64,000 nucleotides of DNA, taken from NCBI RefSeq assembly GCF_001043005.1, contig NZ_JYKZ01000010.1, positions 110,323-174,322 on the forward strand, given 5' to 3'. The translations under genes and the position numbers were made by a program. The first letter of the stretch is position 1; every line of letters starts with the position of its first letter. The DNA comes from Pseudomonas psychrophila (GTDB taxonomy: Bacteria > Pseudomonadota > Gammaproteobacteria > Pseudomonadales > Pseudomonadaceae). Below, piece by piece: positions 54,004 through 62,529 of the stretch. A model generated the notes under the pieces. It was not told the DNA's origin. It made no database searches and was given only the letters and a program-made list of their open reading frames with translations.

Positions 54004-54651
54004 TCAGATGCGGTACGTGCTTTTGGTCATGACCTTGGCCATCAGGCTCATGCCGAACTTGATCGGGGCAGGGAAGCGGAAGCCACCCGCATTGAGTGCA
54101 GACTCAGCGTGCTGCTCTTCGTCGATCCGCATTTGCTCAAGAATTGCCCGGGACTTTTCGTCCTCGGCCGGCAACTGCTCAAGGTGCTCGTTCAGGTGCT
54201 TGCACACCTGATCTTCGGTCGCCGCCACAAACCCCAAGCTGACTTTGTCGCTAATCAGGCCTGCGGCCGCGCCGATCCCGAAGGACATGCCGTAAAAAAA
54301 CGGGTTCAGCACGCTGGGATGGCTACCCAATTGGCGGATGCGTTGCTCACACCAGGCCAGGTGATCGATTTCTTCATCAGCTGCATGTTCCATTGCTTCG
54401 CGCACGTGCGGGAGCTTGGCTGTCAGTGCCTGACCCTGATACAAGGCTTGAGCACAGACTTCGCCGGTGTGGTTGATGCGCATCAGACCGGCAACATGGC
54501 GAGTGGCCTGCGAGTCTAGCGGGTTTTCAGGTTTGACGATGGCCGGTGATGGCCGATGAGGCTGTCCGCTGAAGGGCAGCAATGTGCGCAGGGCGGTATC
54601 GGCTTGTAACAGAAGACGGTCAATCGGCGAGTAGTGACGTTGGTTAGTCAT
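54004..54651 (-). CDS. coq7: Demethoxyubiquinone hydroxylase Coq7 (UbiF-type reaction)
   Basis: 215 residues. Carboxylate-bridged di-iron protein: MRINHTGEVCAQALYQGQ, EHAADEEIDHLAWCEQRI and MRIDEEQHAE carry the Glu and His ligands. It hydroxylates demethoxyubiquinol in ubiquinone synthesis, replacing the flavin enzyme UbiF of enterics. Single gene, leftward. Confidence 0.97.
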   Translation of the reverse strand: MTNQRHYSPIDRLLLQADTALRTLLPFSGQPHRPSPAIVKPENPLDSQATRHVAGLMRINHTGEVCAQALYQGQALTAKLPHVREAMEHAADEEIDHLAWCEQRIRQLGSHPSVLNPFFYGMSFGIGAAAGLISDKVSLGFVAATEDQVCKHLNEHLEQLPAEDEKSRAILEQMRIDEEQHAESALNAGGFRFPAPIKFGMSLMAKVMTKSTYRI

Positions 54652-54769
54652 GCTTACCTCCGGAAAAAATCACGGCGGTCAGTTTACCCCAATCACAGGG
54701 GTAGCGTTTGCGTTGGATCATGGATGGAGGTGGGAACCGTGCGGCTCCCACGTCAAAGTCGCGTACCAA

Positions 54770-55108
54770 TCAGCCCGGCGGCCAATTCATCTGGCGTTGA
54801 CCCAACACGTGCATATGAATGTGGTAAACCGTTTGGCCACCCTTTTCATTGCAGTTCATCACCACGCGGAAGCCGTCGTCGCAGCCCAGCTCTTTGGCAA
54901 GACGTTGTGCTGTGAAGAGAATATGGCCGGCCAGCAGCTTGTCTTCTTCGGCCAGGTCGTTGAGCGTGCGTATCGGCTTTTTCGGGATAACCAGAAAGTG
55001 GACCGGTGCTTGCGGGGCGATATCGTGAAAAGCGAGCACTTGATCATCTTCATAGATGATCCTGGCGGGTATTTCACGGTTGATGATCTTGGTAAACAAA
55101 GTATCCAA
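54770..55108 (-). CDS. Histidine triad (HIT) family nucleotide hydrolase, HinT-like
   Basis: 112 residues with a TTG start at 55108, preceded by GGAG. The histidine triad HIHMHVLG and NCNEKGGQTVYH mark the HinT subfamily, purine nucleoside phosphoramidases. FLVIPKKPIRTLNDLAEED is typical of the N-terminal half. Monocistronic. Confidence 0.93.
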   Translation of the reverse strand: MDTLFTKIINREIPARIIYEDDQVLAFHDIAPQAPVHFLVIPKKPIRTLNDLAEEDKLLAGHILFTAQRLAKELGCDDGFRVVMNCNEKGGQTVYHIHMHVLGQRQMNWPPG

Positions 55109-55175
55109 AGCAGTGTCTCCGTGAGTGAAGTCCGGTTTGAGTGTACTCAGGGCAGTGAGTTACGCCCAGTCGTCG

Positions 55176-55964
55176 TTAGCGAGGGCAGTAGGATTTGTTG
55201 ACCGAGGCGGCTATTTTCCGCGTCATCCAGCGAGGGATAACGCGCGGAAAGCGAGATAGCCAGCGGTTGCGACGTCCTGGAATGATGATCGCCTTGTTTT
55301 TATCGAGCGCCCGCACGGTGTAAAGCGCAACTTCTTCAGGACTCATGGCACCGGCACTTTGCTTGATGGGGTCGGTGTTCATTTTGGCCGCATCAAAAAA
55401 ACGGGTTCGGGTGATACCTGGGCAAAGTACCGAGACCTTGATACCGGTTTTTTTCACTTCTTCGCGCAAGCCTTCTGAAAAATGCAGGACGTACGCTTTG
55501 CTGGCGAAGTAGGTGCTCAGCCACGGACCGGGCTTGAAAGCTGCAATCGAGGACACATTGAGAATCTGCCCGCCGCCCTGTACCGCCATCATGTTGCCAA
55601 TGGCATGGCACAAGCGGGTGAGTGCCAGCACGTTAAGTTCGATCAGGTCTTGTTCGGCGCTCCAGTCATGGGCCAGGAAAGGGCCGCAAGTGCCGATACC
55701 CGCGCAATTGACCAGCAGGTCGATCTGACGGTCACCTTCTTCAAGCTCCAGCAAAAAGCCTGACAAACGCAAAGGCTCACCCAGGTCGCAGGCGCGGAAC
55801 AATACCTCGACGCCAAAACGCTGGGTCAACTCAAGCGCAATGGTTTCCAGCGCATCCCGCTGGCGGGCCACCAAAATCAAACTGCGCCCGCGTCGGGCAA
55901 GAGCCTCAGCCAGAGCCAGGCCAATGCCGCTGGAGGCGCCGGTGATTAAAGCGTAACGGGTCAT
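55176..55964 (-). CDS. Short-chain dehydrogenase/reductase
   Basis: 262 residues from the ATG at 55964, with GGAGA upstream. The Rossmann motif TGASSGIGLALAEAL is at the N terminus, NCAGIG in the middle, and the catalytic Ser and YxxxK in NVSSIAAFKPGPWLSTYFAS then K. Substrate unknown; the C-terminal part with KNKAIIIPGRRNRWLSRF is typical of the DltE/YqjQ-like subgroup of lipid or sterol-type SDRs. Confidence 0.9.
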   Translation of the reverse strand: MTRYALITGASSGIGLALAEALARRGRSLILVARQRDALETIALELTQRFGVEVLFRACDLGEPLRLSGFLLELEEGDRQIDLLVNCAGIGTCGPFLAHDWSAEQDLIELNVLALTRLCHAIGNMMAVQGGGQILNVSSIAAFKPGPWLSTYFASKAYVLHFSEGLREEVKKTGIKVSVLCPGITRTRFFDAAKMNTDPIKQSAGAMSPEEVALYTVRALDKNKAIIIPGRRNRWLSRFPRVIPRWMTRKIAASVNKSYCPR

Positions 55965-56040
55965 GCTGTTCTCCATTGCAACGGTACAGTCCGGTGACAA
56001 TGATGTCCCTGGCGTTAACGCGTTCATTAAGGCGGGCAGT

Positions 56041-56556
56041 CTACATGCTGTTGCTGTTGACTGCGTTGATCAACGCAGTCAACAGGCCCAAAGCAAAAAG
56101 GGCGATCATTACGCAGATGCTCAGTCCAATCAGAAAGATGGTAATCGCGGCCAGAACATTCACTGCCCGGCTGTTCGGCGGTGGCGGTGGCCCGTATTTA
56201 TTAGGGCCGGGTGTGCCAGGCATTAACAGCATCATCAGGGCCAGGACCAGATTGGCCACGGGTACCAAATGCAGCAACAGCATCCATGCGGACCAGTTGA
56301 GGTCATGTAAGCGCTGAGCGCTGATTCTCAGGCTGATGATGAAATAGGCCAGTGTGAGGGTTGCACCGCAGGTAATGCCAAGCGTGGGAGAGACCTTGAT
56401 GGCGAGCAAAACCAGAAGTGATGTCACCATGGCGATGATGGTGATTACCATGCTCCAGGCCAGCAGTCGTAAACGCCCGATCCGGCCGCTGAACCCTGTT
56501 GGGTCTAGCACCGCGTACTGTTCTTGAGGTGTTTTGTTAAGGCTAAGCTCGGCCAC
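56041..56556 (-). CDS. DUF805 family membrane protein
   Basis: 171 residues with a GTG start. About four membrane helices; FSGRIGRLRLLAWSMVI and SAQRLHDLNWSAWM are the DUF805 signature blocks. A proline-rich turn (GPPPPPNS) precedes the last helix. Function unknown; often beside transport or stress genes. Confidence 0.85.
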   Translation of the reverse strand: MAELSLNKTPQEQYAVLDPTGFSGRIGRLRLLAWSMVITIIAMVTSLLVLLAIKVSPTLGITCGATLTLAYFIISLRISAQRLHDLNWSAWMLLLHLVPVANLVLALMMLLMPGTPGPNKYGPPPPPNSRAVNVLAAITIFLIGLSICVMIALFALGLLTALINAVNSNSM

Positions 56557-56582
56557 AGTGGCTTCCTTGTCCGGAGAGGGTT

Positions 56583-56607
56583 AAAAAAACCCGCCGAGAA
56601 TGGCGGG
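56583..56607 (-). terminator. Terminator of the nitronate monooxygenase-like gene
   Basis: Stem CCCGCC / GGCGGG with a 6-base loop, followed on the minus strand by TTTTTTT. Eleven bases after the stop of the leftward gene. Confidence 0.92.
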
Positions 56608-56617
56608 CTTGGTAATG

Positions 56618-57589
56618 TCAGTGTTGCGGCCAATGCTGGGCGAGCCTTGAAGTGAGGCTTTGCGCCTTGCGGTATTCCTCATCCAGGCGTGCGATCAATT
56701 GATCGGTTGTTGGCAGGTCGTGGATTTCTCCTACACCTTGGCCAGCAGACCAGACCGTTTTCCACGCTTTGGCTTCATCGGTCAGTGGTTTGAGTTTATT
56801 GCTTGCACCTGTTTCGTTTTTGCCTTGGAGTGCCGCGAGGTCGAAACCTGCATTTTCAAGACTCTGGCGCATAAAACTGGCGGGCACACCCGATACCGCC
56901 GGGGTGTGAATGATATCGGCGGCGCGGGATGCCAGCAGCATATCTTTGTAGGCGTCAGGTGCATGGCTTTCTTGGGTAGCGATAAAGCGTGTGCCAAGGT
57001 AGGCAAGGTCTGCCCCCAAAATCTGGGCTGCGAGAATCTCGTGCCCATGATTCATGCAACCTGCCAGCAGTACGGTCTTGTCGAAAAACTGTCGTATTTC
57101 GGCGAGCAATGCAAAAGGGCTCCAGGTACCAGCATGACCGCCAGCTCCTGCAGCGACGGCAATAAGGCCGTCGGCCCCGGCTTCAGTTGCTTTCTCAGCA
57201 TGACGTCGGGTGGTGACATCGTGAAAAACCAAGCCACCGTAGCTGTGAACGGCATCAACGACCTCTTTGACTGCCCCCAGGCTCGTAATCACGATCGGCA
57301 CTTTATGTTCGATGCAAATCGCCAGGTCTGCCTGCAGCCGTGGGTTGCTGTTATGCACAATCAGGTTCACGGCGTAGGGGGCAGGGTTATCCAATACGGC
57401 GAGTCCAGCTTCGATTTCTTCAAGCCAGGCCTTGAAACCACTGCTCTCGCGCTGGTTGAGTGCAGGAAAACTGCCTACCACTCCATTGCGGCAGCAGGCC
57501 AGGACAAGCTTGGGGTTGGAAATCAGAAACATGGGGGCTGCAACTACCGGCAGGCGCAAGCGTTGTTCAAGCAGGGCGGGCAGTGACAT
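56618..57589 (-). CDS. Nitronate monooxygenase/2-nitropropane dioxygenase family protein
   Basis: 323 residues from the ATG at 57589, with GAGGTT upstream; the frame continues further but without a start site. FMN-binding TIM barrel: LRLPVVAAPMFLISNPKLVLA, VAAGAGGHAGTWSPFAL and AQILGADLAYLGTRF. Members oxidise alkyl nitronates such as propionate 3-nitronate, but many are FMN oxidoreductases of unknown substrate, so the exact activity is open. Confidence 0.9.
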   Translation of the reverse strand: MSLPALLEQRLRLPVVAAPMFLISNPKLVLACCRNGVVGSFPALNQRESSGFKAWLEEIEAGLAVLDNPAPYAVNLIVHNSNPRLQADLAICIEHKVPIVITSLGAVKEVVDAVHSYGGLVFHDVTTRRHAEKATEAGADGLIAVAAGAGGHAGTWSPFALLAEIRQFFDKTVLLAGCMNHGHEILAAQILGADLAYLGTRFIATQESHAPDAYKDMLLASRAADIIHTPAVSGVPASFMRQSLENAGFDLAALQGKNETGASNKLKPLTDEAKAWKTVWSAGQGVGEIHDLPTTDQLIARLDEEYRKAQSLTSRLAQHWPQH

Positions 57590-57618
57590 GGATAACCTCG
57601 GATCGTTAAGAAGTGAGT

Positions 57619-58047
57619 TTAAAACGGTTTGACCACGGCCAGAATTACGATCGCCAGCAGAAACACGACCGGTACTTCGTTGAACCAGCGATAGAACACA
57701 TGGCTGCGTTTGTTCTCGCCGCGGGCAAAGCGTTTTACCTGCGCACCACACATGTGGTGATAACCGATCAACAGGATTACCAGCGTCAGTTTGACGTGCA
57801 TCCAGCCCTGGCTGAAATAGCCGCTTGGGTTGAGGCTGATCAACCAGCCGCCGAAAATCAGGGTCGCAATCATTGCCGGGCCCATGATGCCGCGATACAG
57901 CTTGCGTTCCATGATGCTGAATCGCTCTTTGCTAACGCAATCGTCGCTTTGTGCGTGGTAAACAAACAGGCGGGGCAGGTAAAAGAGGCCAGCAAACCAG
58001 CAGACGATGCTGATGATGTGAAAGGCTTTGAGCCATAGATAAAGCAT
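57619..58047 (-). CDS. hemJ: Protoporphyrinogen oxidase HemJ
   Basis: 142 residues, four membrane helices. FHIISIVCWFAGLFYLPRLF and MHVKLTLVILLIGYHHMC contain the conserved His residues of the HemJ family, which performs the last oxidation of protoporphyrinogen IX before iron insertion in bacteria lacking HemG/HemY. Leftward, separate from any other haem gene here. Confidence 0.93.
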   Translation of the reverse strand: MLYLWLKAFHIISIVCWFAGLFYLPRLFVYHAQSDDCVSKERFSIMERKLYRGIMGPAMIATLIFGGWLISLNPSGYFSQGWMHVKLTLVILLIGYHHMCGAQVKRFARGENKRSHVFYRWFNEVPVVFLLAIVILAVVKPF

Positions 58048-58180
58048 TTTTAGTTATTCCCAGGTTCACGGTAGATCAAATAGTAGTAGTAGAGCGCCCG
58101 GGAGTCACCTTGGCGGTTGTCGCAGGGGCTCGGTATCCCTATTATCGAGGGCTTTCCAGTGGTTTCGTTGAGGGCAGGTT

Positions 58181-59215
58181 ATGGTCAAGGTCGGTATTGT
58201 CGGCGGCACGGGTTACACCGGGGTCGAATTGCTGCGTTTGCTGGCACAGCACCCGCAGGCTGAAGTGGTTGTCATCACTTCTCGATCCGAGGCTGGCCTG
58301 CCAGTTGCCGATATGTATCCCAACCTGCGCGGTCATTACGACGGCTTGGCCTTCAGCGTGCCGGACACTCAAACACTGGCAGCGTGTGATGTTGTGTTTT
58401 TCGCAACGCCTCACGGTGTAGCCCATGCCTTGGCTGGCGAACTGCTGGCTGCAGGCACCAAGGTTATCGACCTCTCGGCGGACTTCCGCTTACAGGATGC
58501 TGATGAGTGGGCCAAGTGGTACGGCCAGCCTCACGGTGCTCCAGAACTGCTGGAAGAGGCGGTTTATGGTTTGCCGGAAGTGAATCGCGAACACATCAAG
58601 CAGGCACGACTGATTGCAGTGCCGGGATGCTATCCCACCGCAACTCAATTGGGGTTCATTCCTTTGCTGGAGGCGGGTCTGGCGGATACCGCGCAGTTGA
58701 TCGCTGACTGCAAGTCGGGCGTGAGCGGCGCCGGTCGTGGCGCGAGTGTGGGTTCGCTGTACGCCGAAACGTCAGAAAGCATGAAAGCCTATGCAGTAAA
58801 AGGTCATCGTCATCTGCCGGAAATCCGCCAGGGTTTGCGTCGCGCAGCTGGGAAAGACGTAGGCCTTACCTTTGTACCGCACCTGACGCCGATGATTCGC
58901 GGTATCCACTCCACGCTGTACGCGACCGTAGTCGACCGCTCTGTTGATCTGCAGGCGCTGTTTGAAAAGCGTTACGCCAACGAACCGTTTGTTGATGTGA
59001 TGCCTGCGGGAAGCCATCCGGAAACCCGGAGTGTGAGGGGCGCCAATGTATGCCGCATTGCCGTGCATCGGCCACAGGATGGCGATCTGGTCGTGGTGCT
59101 GTCTGTGATCGACAATCTGGTCAAGGGCGCTTCTGGTCAGGCCGTTCAGAACATGAACATTATGTTTGGCCTGGATGAGCGTCTGGGCTTGTCACACGCT
59201 GGCATGCTGCCTTAA
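58181..59215 (+). CDS. argC: N-acetyl-gamma-glutamyl-phosphate reductase
   Basis: 344 residues. NAD(P)-binding IVGGTGYTGVELLRLL at the N terminus, the active-site Cys in AVPGCYPTATQLG, and SGVSGAGRGAS. It reduces N-acetylglutamyl phosphate in arginine synthesis. Monocistronic. Confidence 0.98.
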   Translation: MVKVGIVGGTGYTGVELLRLLAQHPQAEVVVITSRSEAGLPVADMYPNLRGHYDGLAFSVPDTQTLAACDVVFFATPHGVAHALAGELLAAGTKVIDLSADFRLQDADEWAKWYGQPHGAPELLEEAVYGLPEVNREHIKQARLIAVPGCYPTATQLGFIPLLEAGLADTAQLIADCKSGVSGAGRGASVGSLYAETSESMKAYAVKGHRHLPEIRQGLRRAAGKDVGLTFVPHLTPMIRGIHSTLYATVVDRSVDLQALFEKRYANEPFVDVMPAGSHPETRSVRGANVCRIAVHRPQDGDLVVVLSVIDNLVKGASGQAVQNMNIMFGLDERLGLSHAGMLP

Positions 59216-59311
59216 GGCAGCAGGTTTTAAGCGCCAGGCAGTCATTTAGGGGGGGCGTTTTATGAGCCTCTTCCAGACAGCAGCCTGGCGTTGCTACTTA
59301 TGAATAGTTGA

Positions 59312-59356
59312 CCGCTTTTCTAGGAGAAGCGGATAATGCGCGTCATCACGCATTAT
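59312..59356. repeat. Two adjacent dyads upstream of erpA
   Basis: A nearly perfect 21-base palindrome (CCGCTTTTC...GAAGCGG, 59312-59332) is followed at once by an 8-bp perfect inverted repeat ATAATGCG / CGCATTAT (59333-59340, 59349-59356). They lie 28 bp before the erpA start. They could be operator sites or RNA hairpins in the leader. Confidence 0.5.
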
Positions 59357-59384
59357 GGCGGCATAGCGCCGGGAGATAGTCAGC

Positions 59385-59735
59385 ATGAGCGTCGAATCCT
59401 TCACCCCCATGGCTTTGCAATTCACCGAAGGTGCTGCGCACAAGGTGAAGAGCCTGGTCGATGAAGAGGGTAATGATCGTTTGAAGTTGCGCGTTTTTGT
59501 TACGGGCGGCGGTTGTTCCGGTTTTCAATACGGTTTTACCTTCGATGAAGAAGTGGCCGATGACGACACCCTGGTTGAGCGCGAAGGCGTAAGCCTGGTG
59601 GTCGATCCAATGAGCTTCCAGTACCTGGCGGGTGCCGAGGTGGATTATCAGGAAGGTCTGGAAGGGTCGCGTTTTGTGATCAAGAACCCTAATGCCACCA
59701 CAACCTGTGGTTGCGGATCATCGTTCTCGATTTAA
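59385..59735 (+). CDS. erpA: Iron-sulfur cluster insertion protein ErpA
   Basis: 116 residues, A-type carrier. Conserved cysteines in GGGCSGFQYGF and TTCGCGSSFSI bind the cluster. It delivers 4Fe-4S or 2Fe-2S clusters to targets such as IspG/IspH. Single gene; dyads in its leader may mediate regulation. Confidence 0.97.
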   Translation: MSVESFTPMALQFTEGAAHKVKSLVDEEGNDRLKLRVFVTGGGCSGFQYGFTFDEEVADDDTLVEREGVSLVVDPMSFQYLAGAEVDYQEGLEGSRFVIKNPNATTTCGCGSSFSI

Positions 59736-59759
59736 ATGTGTCGTACAGGCTTCAAACTC

Positions 59760-59785
59760 AACGCCGCGTAGATTCGCGGCGTTTT
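59760..59785. terminator. Terminator between erpA and anmK
   Basis: Perfect 9-bp stem AACGCCGCG / CGCGGCGTT with a 6-base loop followed by TT. It ends the erpA transcript and lies 26 bp beyond the convergent anmK stop. Confidence 0.88.
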
Positions 59786-59810
59786 GCTGTCTGCGCGTTG
59801 AGCTTAGCGT

Positions 59811-60902
59811 TCAGGCGGGGTAGATGGCGCCCAATATGCGCAGGCCGCGTGCGCCAGTGACGCTGGGGCGGTTGGTAGGGATGCTTTCCAGGCAGCAGTG
59901 CGCCAGCCATGCAAAGGCCATTGCTTCGACCCAGTCGGGGTCTACCCCTTTGACCTGGGTGCTGTTCACTTGGGCGGGAGCCAGTAAGTCTGCCAGTCGG
60001 GCCATCAATGCAGCATTGTGTGCGCCGCCACCGCATACCAGCAGTTCGTCAGTGTTCGGCTGAGCGGCGCGCAGTGACTCTACGATGGTCTGTGCGGTGA
60101 GCTCCAGCAAGGTTGCCTGAACGTCTTCGGCCGGGAAGGTCGGAAGGTTGAACAGATGCTGTTTCAGCCATGCCAGGTTGAACACCTCGCGCCCGGTGCT
60201 TTTCGGGCCTTTGGTCTTGAAGAAGGGATCGCTGAGCAGGGCATTGAGCAACAGTGGCTCAACCTTGCCGCTGGCTGCCCATTGTCCGTTATGGTCATAC
60301 AGTTCACCGCGCCGCTCTTGTATCCAGGCATCTAGCAGTACGTTTCCTGGGCCGCAGTCGAATCCTGCAACGGGAGCAGTAGGAGTTATCAGGCTTAGAT
60401 TGCTGAATCCGCCTACGTTCAGTACTGCCCTGCTTCCGATGTCAGCCGTGAACAAGGCTTCGTGAAAGGCAGGCACCAAGGGTGCGCCCTGGCCTCCGGC
60501 CGCTACGTCACGACGACGAAAATCACCTACGACGCAGATGTTGGTCAATTCGGCCAGGAGTGCCGGATTGCCGATCTGTACGGTGAAGCCTTGGGCGGGC
60601 TCGTGCCGTATGGTCTGGCCATGACTGCCGATCGCCCGGATATCTGATGGGGAGAGTTGTTGCTGAGCAAGGAGCGCGTTGACACCCTGTGCGGCCAGTT
60701 CTACCCAGTGATTCTCGGCGATTGCGCAGCGGGCCACTTCGTCATGGCCGCTGGCGCACAACCCCAGGAGCTCGCTGCGCAGCGCTTCTGGCATCGGGGT
60801 GTAATGGGTAGCGAGCAGAGTCATGCCAGGCTCGAGCTCTATAAGAGCGATGTCCATGCCGTCCAGGCTGGTACCGGACATCACACCTATATAGAGGGCC
60901 AT
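59811..60902 (-). CDS. anmK: Anhydro-N-acetylmuramic acid kinase AnmK
   Basis: 363 residues. It cleaves and phosphorylates 1,6-anhydroMurNAc to MurNAc-6-phosphate in peptidoglycan recycling. GVMSGTSLDGMDIAL, GSHGQTIRHEP and VCGGGAHNAALM are the hexokinase-fold blocks. Its start is three bases from the stop of the M23 peptidase gene, so the two form one leftward unit. It complements the AmgK/MurU route 27 kb away. Confidence 0.97.
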   Translation of the reverse strand: MALYIGVMSGTSLDGMDIALIELEPGMTLLATHYTPMPEALRSELLGLCASGHDEVARCAIAENHWVELAAQGVNALLAQQQLSPSDIRAIGSHGQTIRHEPAQGFTVQIGNPALLAELTNICVVGDFRRRDVAAGGQGAPLVPAFHEALFTADIGSRAVLNVGGFSNLSLITPTAPVAGFDCGPGNVLLDAWIQERRGELYDHNGQWAASGKVEPLLLNALLSDPFFKTKGPKSTGREVFNLAWLKQHLFNLPTFPAEDVQATLLELTAQTIVESLRAAQPNTDELLVCGGGAHNAALMARLADLLAPAQVNSTQVKGVDPDWVEAMAFAWLAHCCLESIPTNRPSVTGARGLRILGAIYPA

Positions 60903-60905
60903 TGC

Positions 60906-62315
60906 TTAGCGCTTGCTCGAGGCCAGGAGGGTGGCCTTTTCCTGGTTCATGCGGGCCATCAGTGGCTGGCTTTGTTGCAGGAAGCGGGTGCGTTCAGCTT
61001 TGGCAATCGGATCGGACATAGGCAGCTTCTGGCCCAGCGGATCAACGTGGACGCCATTGACCTGGAACTCGTAGTGCAGATGCGGACCGGTCGAAAGGCC
61101 GGTTGTGCCGATGTAACCAATCACTTGGCCCTGCTTGACCGAGCCGCCGGTTTTGACGCCTTTGGCGAAGCCCTGCATGTGACCGTAAAGCGTGCGGTAG
61201 GTGTTGCCGTGTTGAATGATTACGGTGTTGCCGTAGCCGCCACGACGACCAGCCAGCAGTACTTTTCCATCGCCGGTAGCTTTGATTGGAGTGCCCCGGG
61301 GGGCTGCGTAATCTACGCCTTTGTGAGCACGGATCTTGTTCAGGATCGGATGCTTGCGACCTGAAGAAAAGCGCGAACTGATGCGGGCAAAGTCTACAGG
61401 GGTGCGGATGAATGCCTTGCGCATGCTGTTGCCGTCGGCGGTGTAGTAATTGCTGTTGCCTTGCTTGTTGGTGTAACGAACCGCGGTAAAGGTTTTGCCG
61501 CGATTGGTGAAGCGCGCAGAGAGAATGTTGCCAGTGCCTACGGTTTTGCCGTTGATCACTTTCTGCTCATAGATCACTTCGAACTGGTCGCCTGGTCGGA
61601 TGTCCTGAGCGAAGTCGATGTCGTAGCCAAATACCTTGGCCATATCCATCGTGGTGCTGTGAGGCAAGCCTGCACGCTGGCCAGAGACCGAAAGCGAGCT
61701 GCTGATTACGCCATGGGCGTACGCAGTGCGCATGGTCGGTTGTGTGGTGACCCTGCGAAAGGTATAGCCCTTGGCGCTTTTATTGAGGGTAATGGTCTCA
61801 AGATCGCTGACCTGACTATGCAGTTTGTTCAGCTGCAAGCCGTCGGGACTCATCTCAAATTCGAGCTTTTGGCCATGCTTGAGCTGGCTGAATTGCTTGG
61901 CTTGCTTGTCGCTGGCCAGGACTTCATGCACAGAGGTAGGTGGCAGGCCAACCTTCTGGAACAAGGTTGAGAGCGTGTCGCCCTTGCTTACGATCACTTC
62001 GCGATGGGTAGGTGCGGCTGGTGCTTCAGGTTCGACTTTGGCAGTCGCAACCGGTGCGTTGTCCTGCTGTTCAATCTGTGCAAATGGCGATGGATTCGCT
62101 TCATTTGTGGCTTGAACGAGCTCGGCAGCGTCTTGATCTTGTGTCAGTTGTTCAGCAGGTGTTTCCAGCTCCAGATTTAGAGTTGTTCTTTTTGCTTCCA
62201 CTTCGCTGGAGGGAAATACCAGCAAGGCCAAGCTTAAGAGAGCGGCGATACCACTTGCGGCGAGCAGGTGGGTCTTCGGATAAAGCGGTGGCGCTTTAGG
62301 CGGTTGACTGGTCAT
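60906..62315 (-). CDS. M23-family peptidoglycan endopeptidase with OapA-like region
   Basis: 469 residues from the ATG at 62315; the frame extends 34 codons further without a start site. An N-terminal membrane anchor (LLAASGIAALLSLALLVFP) is followed by an Ala/Glu-rich linker and an opacity-associated/LysM-like region (VIVSKGDTLSTLFQKVGL). A C-terminal M23 domain has HKGVDYAAPRGTPI and the metal-binding HLHYEFQVNG. It probably cuts peptide cross-links. Operonic with anmK, which recycles the fragments. Confidence 0.94.
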   Translation of the reverse strand: MTSQPPKAPPLYPKTHLLAASGIAALLSLALLVFPSSEVEAKRTTLNLELETPAEQLTQDQDAAELVQATNEANPSPFAQIEQQDNAPVATAKVEPEAPAAPTHREVIVSKGDTLSTLFQKVGLPPTSVHEVLASDKQAKQFSQLKHGQKLEFEMSPDGLQLNKLHSQVSDLETITLNKSAKGYTFRRVTTQPTMRTAYAHGVISSSLSVSGQRAGLPHSTTMDMAKVFGYDIDFAQDIRPGDQFEVIYEQKVINGKTVGTGNILSARFTNRGKTFTAVRYTNKQGNSNYYTADGNSMRKAFIRTPVDFARISSRFSSGRKHPILNKIRAHKGVDYAAPRGTPIKATGDGKVLLAGRRGGYGNTVIIQHGNTYRTLYGHMQGFAKGVKTGGSVKQGQVIGYIGTTGLSTGPHLHYEFQVNGVHVDPLGQKLPMSDPIAKAERTRFLQQSQPLMARMNQEKATLLASSKR

Positions 62316-62529
62316 AGATGATTTTGACTTTGAGATAAAGGGTGAATTGGAAAAGATGACTGACACATTGAATATGAAATAACTGTATAAAATATAACCA
62401 AATCGCCCTTGAAGCAAGTCCGCGAGCTGTTCACGCGCGGATAGTCAGCCGTATGCCGGCCAGAACTTGTAATTAGTCCCTGATCTTGTATCGTTGGTTC
62501 CCTTTGAATTTGAGCCTTACGGGTCTGAT

